From contig OZ038321.1 of the NCBI GenBank assembly GCA_964035795.1, positions 14,625,971 to 14,689,970 on the forward strand: 64,000 nucleotides of DNA, written 5' to 3'. Every line of letters starts with the position of its first letter. The stretch's first letter is position 1. Below the pieces are notes generated by a model. The model did no database searches. It was given only the letters and a program-made list of their open reading frames with translations, and was not told the DNA's origin. This document shows, one piece after another, positions 50,601 to 61,839 of this stretch. Both the position numbers and the translations under genes were made by a program. The DNA comes from Pterobdella sp. o SKG-2022 (taxonomy: Eukaryota > Annelida > Clitellata > Hirudinida > Piscicolidae).

Positions 50601-53575
50601 TCGAGTTTTCAAACCTACACTATGGAACGGTGTACTAACGATGGAAAGGAAGCATGGAGAGGGTCGGGAGTGCGATATACCCATGTGTCATAGACGGTTC
50701 TTCTACCCGCCTTGAACTCATCGTCGTCTGGGTTTCTTACCTTATATTTGTACGTTGATGGTATTGGCTTTTCAAAAATAAAATAATTCACACTTGTTTT
50801 GTAGCTCTGATCATAACTTCCTTCAACAAAGGCAAAGCCTTACCCTTGAATACGTGGCGACCTGGAATTTTTTGATGTTTTTTTAAATAACTATAGAAAA
50901 AGTTTTTAATTTTTTTCCAATAATCAAACTTTCACGACAACCTTGCACTGCTGAATCAACATTCAAATAAGCCACGGCTCTATCGCTCAACACCTTTCCG
51001 AATTGCTGTTAAAAAATTCAATAAATTTTAATTTACGATTGAATTTTTCCAAAACAGATCTAAATTGAAATAAAAAATCAACAAATACAATGATAAAACC
51101 TTTGTCTAACCTCAACGAACTCTGTGGATCCTATGACTCCTTGCTCTTCAGCTCCCCATGAACAAAACACTATGCTCCTTCGAGGCTGCCATACTAGACA
51201 ATGTTAGGGCAACCAATTCAGTTACGGAATAATTATTCAGTCAATCACTTCACCAATTAGAATATATTCAAACTAACTAACCTTTATCGGCCACTAATTT
51301 GGACATGGCTCTAACGATTTCCAATAAGACAGCAGTGCCACTGTTTGGGTCCGTGCCTCCGTAAACCCATGCATCGTGATGGTTTCCCAGCATCACATAA
51401 CGGTCTAAAACAAAAACAAATGACGTTTATTTATTTTTATTCTAGTAATATTTTTTATTCAGCTTCGGGTCAATACAAACTAATTCATTAATACATTTTT
51501 AGCTTAAAAGTATTAATGAATATTGCACCTGGCTCCTCTTTTCCTTTGATAACTCCAATAATATGCCTGATTTCTTTTTGTTCCCATTTGTTGTTCACAC
51601 TTAGTTCCACGTGCCTTTTTATTAACATCATTGAAAAAACTTATGATGAGACGATGTCAATAAGATCAATATAAGAACAAATAGAAGTGCATACGAGACA
51701 GTAGGATGAAGAGCGGGGCCATATCGATATGTAACGTTGAGAAGTCCTCTCCAGTCTGCCGCCACTTCTTCACCTCCCATTATTCTTTGTGATAATAATT
51801 ATTATACATAGTCAATTCAGCCTGTGAACTTAAACTTTCAAAACCTCATCTTAAACGTGGAATTCTAGGAAATAGGAAATTGCATATCAGATATATCAAG
51901 TTTCAATTTAACAAATTTTTCAATTTAGTTACAAATACAAAAATTTTCAAAAATTGTTGAATAATTAATTTTTATGATATTTGAGACCTCAAAAGCTTCA
52001 TGGCATCATTATAAGAGATGGGCTGGCAAGGAACTCTAGGCAGGTATGCGTCTTCTTGTTTTATTCTGTAAGCTTCAGCTGAAATTTTTGAGAAATTTTA
52101 AGTTAGCCTTGTCACCATATAATTATTTTCTAACTTCCGATTTATTTGAAATGCCTTCAAATATCTTCAAATCTTTTCAACGTTATTTCCAATTATCGAC
52201 CGGTAAATGCTTTTGTAAATTATCGTATTTATGTGGTATGAAAACGTTTTTTCAGTTTTGTTTTGGAAGTAAAACAATGAAACCTCATTGTTTTCCATAA
52301 GAAAGTTGCTTCTCAAATAAACTTATTTTTGACAAAGCTCATTTTATATCATTTGTTTAAATACATAGTTAATATATCCAAATTCTATACAAAAACAAAT
52401 GTTAATAAGGGTAGGGCACCAACAGGTAGATGGGTAGAAAGGTGTTAAAGGATCTCCGCCTACCTTCAGTGAACTCAAAACTGTTCCTCTCTGCACACCA
52501 TCTTTTGGCAGCCACCACGAATAAGGGTAGGTCTATAAAATGTATATTTAAATGATTTTAATTTCGAAGTTTTTGTTTAATAAGGCCTTTTTGCATGTTA
52601 TAACTTCTTAAAAGCTATTTTGAACTATTATGAAAATGTTTTTACAAATTTATTTTTGTTTACCGGTTTAGAGATATTTTTCACATAGTCATCAGGGTCT
52701 GAAAACAAAATCAGTCCTGAGCATCCGTTTCGCTCTGCTAGGGTCGCCTTGAAATTAGGAAATTATACTTTATTCTTGAGTATTTCACTCAAACTTCATT
52801 TCAAACATAATGTTTAAAAGACAGGTTCAAACCTTGTTACTTCTGAAAGAAAACCCATATCTGATTAAGCAGATTTTGTTGTTTGAGTTTATCCCTTTGC
52901 TTTTAAGCACATCAAAGTCTTTTGATCTGCCATAGTTGACATACACCAAAGGACCCTGATCAAAAACATGGATGAGTCTATCAATGAGGAAGTTAGCTAA
53001 TAAAAAGTATTAGCAATATTTAAACTAAAGATCCCAGTTTCAATACCTTAACAGTTTTGGAGGCAGAGTAAGAATTGAAACCTTGGTATTCATAACCTTG
53101 ATCTTTCAAAGAATCTTCTATACTGAAAGTTTCAAAAAGCACATCACCATTAGAACCATGGATCTTAATGCTGTTGGGATTGTGCTGGTCAGGGTTGCTT
53201 AGAAGTATGTTGTACGGGGTAGTGCTGACACTATCAAGGGGCAACTGTTGCATGAAGTTTTTGATGTATCTTACTACGGCTTCTTCTGCAGCTGTACCAC
53301 TCATGTGTTTGGTCCTTGTCAAATTCCTTTGTCATATGAGTAGTTGAATGTAAAGTTTGAACCAAATATTTTAGCTATTTATTATGTTTTATATAATCTC
53401 AACAGAAATACCTATGATGAGAAGCGATGTTTTCTTTACTTATTTCATCCATCAAAATCTTACTTAGATTTTCAGCAGCTCTATTGGACGTTTCTGTGCT
53501 TAAACACTTTGTTTTGAATAACGATGTTAAGCACAAAGAACATATCAACATCCAGAACGCCTTATTTGCCACCAT
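47655..53575 (-). CDS. NAALADL1: NAALADL1-like M28 metallopeptidase, copy B (signal peptide)
   Basis: Nineteen in-phase exons, 746 residues: 53575-53412, 53326-53047, 52955-52833, 52747-52664, 52532-52397, 52078-51988, 51784-51695, 51614-51529, 51404-51282, 51193-51111, 51005-50942, 50861-50794, 50740-50619, 50494-50317, 50225-50060, 48826-48745, 48656-48564, 48312-48206, 47755-47655. Exons 2-17 and 19 have exactly the same lengths as in copy A. The N-terminus [20 protein letters not shown] looks like a signal peptide, so the protein may be secreted or lumenal. Zinc ligands and the catalytic Glu are present as in copy A ([33 protein letters not shown]). The glutamate-pocket residues of GCPII seem replaced ([26 protein letters not shown]), pointing to an aminopeptidase/dipeptidase of the NAALADL1 type. 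The 1.2 kb intron 15 holds a LINE remnant. All splice donors are GT. Confidence 0.92.
49000..49960 (+). mobile_element. Decayed LINE remnant in intron 15 of copy B
   Basis: Near 49760-49850 the plus strand reads [20 protein letters not shown], then [20 protein letters not shown], the typical end of an endonuclease/RT LINE ORF (RRW-x-x-x-GH-x-x-RM ... GRPRT-x-W ... DL). Upstream ORFs 48929-49216 and 49213-49434 ([36 protein letters not shown]) are consistent with the 5' or linker part of an element but are not recognisable alone. Multiple frame breaks; inactive. Confidence 0.6.
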
Positions 53576-55783
53576 CTTTCATTCCAATCTAGGTTTCAAA
53601 TCATGCTTTTATATGCTCCCTTGTACTTATGTAACTCCCGTGTTTAAAAACTATTTTATAACTTATATAACCATTATATATCGAAGTGCAACTTATTTTT
53701 GATCTTAAACATAACTTGACAAAGATTAAATTTAGAAAAAACATTTGAGAAACAAAATTTATTTTTGGTATTTCATTTAAATCTCTATATAAAACGACCC
53801 AATATACTCAAGTACATTTATTTTAGGAAACTTCAAAAAATTTAATCTCTAAGCTTTTCACTAAAATAATACCAATTTTTTTGAAAATTACAAGCACAAT
53901 AAAATTTATTGAAGTATAAAATTCAACTCAACTTTTTAATGTTCCCAGTTTTTGATAAGGTTTTATCAAACGCATTTTCAAGTTTTATGATACACATAAA
54001 ATGGAGAACACAAGCTGCTATTGAGTACTTAATTTTGTTTTGTTTTCAAAAGTTTAAACTGTATCTTGAATACTTTTATTTGTTCAATTTGCAAAAATAT
54101 GAAAACAATATTGATTATTTTCTTATTATATGAAAGCATGATGATGAAGTTGAGTCTGTTGTATTTGCAACCTACAAAGCAAAAAAAGCCACCCAAGTGG
54201 AGGAAATATTCAAAAAGGTTTTCATTAATTTGAAAAAGTTCAAGTCATATTTATGTTCTTAATCTATGCCATAAATAAGCTAAACAACTATGTCGAGAAG
54301 GTAGAATATTTTACGTTTAAATAACTTCAATACTTGCAAGATTTAAAATTATATACTCAAGGAAGCAACCAGGAGGCACTAGGTACTCGGATTTAATTCG
54401 ATTTTTCTCACACGTTTTGAGCGAGTACGACCATAAAGCCATCTACCACACCTTAATGCCCTCATAAGTTAATTTATACCCATATAAACTTCATACTCTA
54501 TGCTATAACTCTGTATAAATATTTTTTGAATTTTTTTTATAGATTATTTCAAAGTTTACGAGCTTTATTATTCTGATAATTAACCCAGTGAGTTTCAAGT
54601 TTAGAGATTAAGCAAGTTTGAAGATTAATCACATGTGGTGGAAATGCATGAAGCTCCTCGAATGAATTCCCATTGAATTTAAATGAGATTGGTCGTGAAC
54701 CTGGTAAAAAAAGCACTAGCTTCTATGAGAAAAAAGGCTTAAATAATTAAGGAATTAAAGTTTATATTGGGAACGCATGATGTGCGTTGCAGTAAAAACT
54801 TGAAGTTTTCAATATGAATCTGAGAATACTAGAAAAAATTAATAAACTGAAAAATAATTTGATATATTTTTAATTAAACAAAATTAACACAAAAAAAAGT
54901 ATATTGAAAGTCGGGGAAGGCATACAAAAGGAAGAGAAGATGAAAGAAACTAAATGTGAAATTACCACATTATTCATAGAAAACTCTGAAAATTTGATAA
55001 TACTCTAGGTATTCAGTTTTTAAAATTTTTTCTCCATTATAAACGTTGAGATTTTTTCGGCGCTAGATACATTTTTTTTTAATTTAGTCAGGTTATCGGC
55101 TTTATCATCTTGATATTTTAATCAAAATAGATACATATGATACAATTTAAATCGAAGCTGAAATATAATTAAAATGCTTATTTTTTCAATTATGCGGAAA
55201 CAATTCAAAATGAAAAATTTTTAGTTGCATTTCTTTATTTTATTTAAAAATTAGAATTCATTTTTTTCGATTTTTTCTCTTTTCTTTTGAAGGAAAACTT
55301 AAAAAAACCAAAGCACGTGATATTATTATCGTTTAATTCAGAAAAAAATATTCTCTTTTAATGTTTGAAAAAGAAAAAAGAAAATTCAAAACGGTACCAT
55401 GTCTATCAGTTAACCTACAATAACAGGCATTTAAATTTATTTTGAACACTCTCAGTAAACACCATCATCAGTTCTTATGTATCAATATTCATAAAAACAG
55501 AATTCAAACGGGTATTCGAAAGTACGATCTATTTCTAATTTACACTAATTTAACTTTCCTGATAAAAAACTCATGAAAGATTGCTCATTATTTTATAAAT
55601 ATATAGTTTTTCAAAGAGTAACAAATCTGCGATGAAATAGCCAACATAAACTAAAAACTTGAAATCAAACTTTTATTGGAAAACAACTAAAACAGATAAA
55701 AAACAAAATTAATTTTGAAAATAAACTTTTCGTTTACTAGAAGTGTTATTGAAGAAAAAGTATCCCCAAAGCAAACACAAGGG
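53576..55783. other. Spacer upstream of copy B
   Basis: 2.2 kb holding the copy B promoter and the 3' UTR of the minus-strand Ig/FN3 gene... which ends at 55784. The ORF at 53909-54133 is AT-driven with no domain. Nothing recognised. Confidence 0.45.
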
Positions 55784-58700
55784 TCATATAGGGGTCTCCA
55801 AAATTAGTTTTCGATCCAAGTGGCTGAGGTTAGTCAAGGAAGCAAAGTTTTCATTGGTTAGAGGTCTGTTACGATTCAATAAAGTTTTTACATCCATCGT
55901 GTGCCTCTGATGCACGTTGTTGTTTTGATAACTTGAAGGGCTTTCATTGACATTTTTAATAAAATTCAAGCTATTCTTTGTTTTGTTTTTTACATTAATG
56001 TTCGATATATTTGGTTTGTTGATATTATGGGCTGTCGATAATTGCTCAACCGTGGTGACTTTTTGCTGCTTGTCATGGTCTACTTTCAAGTTCTTAGATC
56101 TGCCGTTTTAAATTCATGAAGTAGAAATTGTTTAAAATATTCAAGTTTTATTTAGAAAAAATTTTTTAAACTATATATTATTATTCTTGTCACTGGCTCA
56201 TTCAAATTCAAGGCGAGATGGCACATGAAAGTGACATGAAAGCAAACGTATTAATTTAAACGCAATGAATTCAAGTTACTATTATTACAAACTTTTGAGG
56301 TTCGCATTGGCTTGGCCCGAAATACTTTACGTTGTCTGTTTTGGTTTAATGGATTTATTAAAAAAGTAAAATTTAATTAAAGTACAGAAAATTCAAAAAC
56401 TTTCACAAAATTTTGATATATGTTACTCTAAATTGTTTTCGAAGAATTTCCTACGTGCTATGGGTAATTGAAAATTTTTATCTGAATCTCAAACAAAACT
56501 CGATTCAAAGCCTTGCTATATTTAACATTAAAATTGTTAAACAGACACCAAATTTGGTTTTGAAGGTATAAATGAATAATATTTCAAACCCACCGTATCT
56601 GATTAGTCTTCCGCGTTGATGACGATAACAACAAGACTGCCAACAAAATTTATCGAATCTTTTTAAAAAATCAACTTAGTATATTTTGTTAATTTAAAAC
56701 ATATAAAAAATTAATTTATATGATTAATAGCAATGAAATAAAATAAAATTTTTAAAAGTTGAATTCCACGCTTTAAAAGATTGTTTTCATAAAAATTTTT
56801 GAAAGTGATTGTTTGAAGGTTTTACAAGTACAGACTTTGATGAGGGTGATGATGAGGAAGACGAAAATGACGAGGAGTAAAAGAATTGTAAAGAAGGCTA
56901 CCATTAACTTAGTGGCAGTATTAGTCTGGAAAGCCAGCGAGTCTGTTTAATGATTTTATATTAACAATTAAACTTTCAAAAAACAAAGATAGAAAATTGC
57001 ACGATTTTATCTCCAAATCCAACCCTATATTTTATCATTATATATTTCCACATTTATTGGTATATTTCATCATTAATTACATTAATATAGAGCTAATCAG
57101 ACGTGATTCATATGATATTTCAATGGAATTAGAATGCCAAGCACGACACTCACTTCCCGTTTCAATGGATGCGACAGGACTGGGCGAAGATGAAATGTTT
57201 GATTCAAGGTGCGCTGTAACCCTGTGTTGAGAATGTCTTTGTACATTAGAACAAAGAGGTGTTAATAGTTTTTGCACATTTGATTTTTTCATTATTTTAT
57301 TGGCTTTTTATCAGTTGAGTCACAGCTTCATGTTGAAAATAACTCAAGGTTATAAGAAGAAAAAGTAAGATATTAGGGAAATTTATAAGAAAAAAATGTT
57401 ACAGTTAATGGAGAAATTAAAAGAGAAAAACATTTGCCTGAAATAGTAGGTGACACCGACTAAATGGGTGGTCCAGAGAGTGTAGGTCTCTTTAATAGGT
57501 TTGTCATTCAACAACAACCAGCGTCCTGCAGTGATTTTCTTTTAAATTTTTCAAAGTAAACTTAAATTTTTTTGCTAATTATTGTCTGCTTTTTGTTTGT
57601 CTATTACTCATTGTGTTACCTTTATTGTAGTTTTACTTTTTATATACTTTATACAAATCTTTTTTATTTTGGAAATCTTTTTCCGTTTGGTCTTCGTTTA
57701 CTCATACTCATTAAATGAGCCATAACTCCTTTTTAGAAGTCGTTTGCCTTTTATTTTTGATGATTAAAGTAATATTTTATGCCATTTTTGAATTATTTAC
57801 TTTTTATTAAAGCCATAATTCCCTATTCGCTCTATTTTTTATAGCCAGATTTCACTCCTATATATTTTTTTGCTTCATCTAAAGTTTCATTTATAGATCG
57901 CCTTAAATAAAATATATTAAACTTGTATATATCTGCTTGAAAGAGATTTCGAATCAACATAAAAATACCGAAGCTTTGTTCAAGTTTAAGCAATATAAAA
58001 AAATATTTTTAAACATTTTCAAATCTGAAAATTTTTTTAAAAAATTGATGCATTAAAGACAACAATAGAAGTTGCTTAAAAGTCGTATGATCTGCGAATC
58101 GCTGAAATAATTGCTGCAGAATAAAACTTTTCTACTGGGTCCATGTTAATGGTCTATTTTCGAAAGCCGAAATAAAAGTTTCGAAACTCCATAAACCAAT
58201 CTAGTTAATTATTTTTATTTTTACATAAATCACTTTCCAAATATATTCAGCTAAAACCAAGTTTTAAAACGAATTTTACAGCTTATAATTTCAAAGCCTC
58301 CTGGGTGACTCACTGTTAAAAACTTCTTACGTAGTCGGCTAACCTCTGGTCTTGTAGTGTACGTTGTAATAGTGTGTGTTAGCAGAAGCGGATGGTAGCC
58401 ATGATATGTACAATCCTTCTTTCGTTTGAATCACTGAAATATTTTCGGGATGAGAAGGCCGTTCTGAAGGGTTTAACGCTCAAAATAGTATTCTAAGCGG
58501 ATTGAAATAATTCCACTATTAATAATATTTTATCAAGAAATAAAATCTTTTTGTATAAATTGAGATATATTAGGAGAAATATACATACTCAAGCTACAAA
58601 CAATTTACAAACGTTCTCTGGAAAGTGTCAAGTCAAAATCTTCGAAACCAGATTCGTTGGTGTCTTCGTCGTCCCTGAAGCTGTAGTTATCTGTTAATCA

Positions 58701-61700
58701 TTATAAAGGTATTCTACGCGAATGATTTTCCTCATGCTATCAAGACAGCCTTCATCACACAAGCTTCATGCACAAATACTGATTAAAAATTTTTGTTGAA
58801 TATAATTTCCGATTAATAAAGACTCTAAACAAAATATTTTAGAATAATATTTTTAAATATTATATAGACATTCGTATGGCAATAAACAAAATTATATAAA
58901 GAATGAAAAGATTCATGCGAAGAATATAATGCAATTTTTTCAACCTTTGGTAGCGGCGATGATGGTTTTACTGAAGAAGGCATCTCCTAGCTTGTTTCTA
59001 GCTAGCAACATGAACTGATATGGTGTAGATGAACGCAATTCGAAGAGAGTAATGCAGTGAGTTTGCGGATCTGTGTCTACAACTTTTATTGTCATCCAAT
59101 CTTGTTTGTGGCTTTTTTTGCTGCCGTTTTCACTGATGTTGTTGTGTTTTATGCGTTCACTTTCATTACTTTTGATTCGTTTTTCTGATAAATAATCTCT
59201 CTGATCACTAGTGTTTTCTGTGCTCGTTTTAGGATGGTTCAAATCATTTACTTCCTCCCAGTCCTCGTCGTAATCATCCCAAATCTCATTTTCAATGGTG
59301 GAGTCCCAATTATTAAAATTATTGCGTTTTTTTCTTTTTGAAGCTTTGGTGTTTTTGTTCCAGATATCATTCGTTTCTAAATGTTTACTTTTAAATTCTC
59401 TATACCTGTTAAATAGTTTTTATATTCAAATTTAACTAAACAATTGATTCAGAAATCTCACGAATTTCCAAAAAAGTTTTGTATTGAACTTTTTCGTCGC
59501 GTAAATTGTGTTTCAGAAATAAAGGAGCGGTTTTGTAATTTTATCTTGAAGTAATAAAAATTTTTTGTTTGAAAAAGACCCAAAAGAAATGAAAAAATTT
59601 TACAAAAAGGGTATAAAAATGTATTTTTTATACATAATAAACTACAGCCATTATACGTAATTATGTCATTTTCAATTAAGAAGTTCATCTTCTCTTTTAT
59701 ATCTTGAAGACTTCCTACAAAGACCCACATTATTTAATTTAGCGCGAAAGCATTAATACAAGCACATACCATATAACATAGTGTTGCGGATGACCATGGT
59801 CATATGCAGGCAGCCAACATATAGTGGCAGTAGTTTGTTTGGTGGTTACTGTCAAGTTATACGGGGGCCTTTGGGGAGTTGCTGTCGAAATGGTGTTTAA
59901 TGGTGATTTGTGGGCGGTTATTAGTTGTTGTGGCTGTCATATTACACTCGAATAAAGCACGGCTTTTGAAATGTTTTGTTTTTGTTGTAGGTTGTATTCT
60001 TTGCGTGAATTTTCACACCTACGTAGGCGTGAAACTTCAAAAACTAAATACTGAATGAGCTAGGACCGCTTGAATATACTGACACCTTTGTGCAATGTAG
60101 AGAAATATTACCTATAGTTTTAAGCAAGTTTTCAACGACTAGCAAAAATTTTTATGCATTTAGTTTTACGCATCTTTAGTTTGAGTTTGATTTGATTTTA
60201 AACATGTGTATTTTTGAATTAGCTTGACATGGCTAAACGTTGAAGATTTTATAAATGATTACTTACAAAAATCTATCAAAAACTTTAAAGACAATTAAAA
60301 AATTTTTTAAAACAATCAATCAAATAAAAGGCTTCATTCATGTAAAAAATAATTGGAAAGTTTAAAATAATTGAAAGATTGAGGATTTTGGCATCAAATT
60401 AAAAGCCTAAGTGCTTGCCAAAATTGCTTACCCACTTGAAGCTTTCTCCATTTAATACCTTAACACATATTCCAAGTCACATTTCAAGTTGTTTTGTCTT
60501 CAAGCATCAAAGCGTACATTTGATCATTGGTATTTGTGATGAAAGCCACAAGAAGTTAGTTCCCACGTTATTTGCAATCAAATGTTCCAGAAAAAAAAGC
60601 ATTTTTTTACCACCTATCACAAAGCTTTGCAATTTGTCTTGTTTGTTTACACTCCAAACCTTTGTGATTAGATTTCTTCCAACATAAATTTTCCTTTTTA
60701 ATTTAATTTTTTGAACAATGTCTCTATCACATATATAAAAAATGTGTTGGCTTTTTTCTCAGGTGTATGGTACAGCTCAATCAAACAGGAAAACTTCATT
60801 AAACTAAAATAATATGGCCCCCTCATCAAAACCTCTGATAAATCAAGCACTATATTTCACTCTAAATTTATTTTTTTGAAGGTAGGAATACAAACCTTCA
60901 ATGATGAGCAGAGTTTGACATACAGACTTTGTTATTCCGTCGCTTGCTATGCATTCGTAAGTGCCTGTTTAATATCATTATCTGCTGAAGCCTGACACAA
61001 ATTTATGAGAAAAAAACACAAAGTACTTAATAAAAAAAATAAAAATAAAACATTTTTCAAAAAAATTCAAAGTTTTGTGTTTTCTTTTCATGTTGTCTGT
61101 AGGCTATACTTTAATCGAGCTAAATTTTAAAAATACATTCCATTTTTTCTTCCAACGTCGGAAAAACTGAACTATTTGAAAAATTTTATTCATATAATTG
61201 AAGATAATTGATAAATATAATTGCAAAATTAATCAAATTTCTCATACCTTCATCAAAAAATTTTGAGTTTTTAAATGTTTAATTGCTTACAACAACTTCA
61301 CGACTTGCGCATGAATAATTGATACGCTTATGATGAAAAAGATTAAAGTTGATTACCATTGCCAGTCCAACAGGATTGTCGCAAAACAAACAATTTGATT
61401 CGCACTCTTTTTACATGTTCTCATATTCATTATTAGTTTTGTATGGAGGTTTTTTCATATTCATTATACAACATCAATTATATGATGATTTTTATCGTAG
61501 AAAACCAATGTTATTAAGGACGATTGAAGTTATTTAAGAAACCTTGAAAGCATCTATATATTGAATCTTTTAAATTGATTGCTGCATCAAACAAAACCAA
61601 ATGATACTCTAGTTTATAGCCTTATAATACCTCCAAGGCTTCCACCTCTTCAAGAAAACACTTTCCATTTGATACTGCATACATTCATAACGTTTTATTC

Positions 61701-61839
61701 ATGGTGTCACATACACTATAATTCTTGTATTTATCAATGTTTTCACTCACAAACCTTGATCTTCTTTGTTCAATGTGACAAGTGTTAAGTTATTGCCTTC
61801 GTAAATGCTTCTGAAACGAGCTGGTAATTCTCCGCCAAC
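55784..61839 (-). CDS. Ig-FN3-FN3 transmembrane adhesion receptor (Turtle/IgSF9-like), 3' part
   Basis: Exons found: 61839-61755 (Ig: GGELPARFRSIYEGNNLTLV), 60964-60896 (GTYECIASDGITKSVCQTLL), 59881-59770 (FN3-1: PPYNLTVTTKQTTATICWLP), 59405-58945, 58463-58344 (FN3-2: RPSHPENISVIQTKEGLYIS), 57525-57438, 57221-57154, 56942-56836 (membrane segment LMVAFFTILLLLVIFVFLII), 56636-56594, 56324-56293, 56092-55784 (cytoplasmic end, stop TGA). Phases agree across all listed joins; exon 57525-57438 uses a GC donor. FN3-1 carries an unusual acidic/basic insertion of about 90 residues (about 59370-59130). Ig followed by two FN3 and one TM segment matches the Turtle/IgSF9 order, but DSCAM- or contactin-related proteins are not excluded. 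Role: neuronal cell adhesion, by family. Upstream Ig exons, including the Ig Trp exon, lie to the right and were not resolved. Confidence 0.75.

Noticed and set aside
58612..58690. Counting this segment as a constitutive exon of the Ig/FN3 gene
   Set aside because: Phase does not fit the next exon, while the direct join of its neighbours does; kept only as a possible optional exon.
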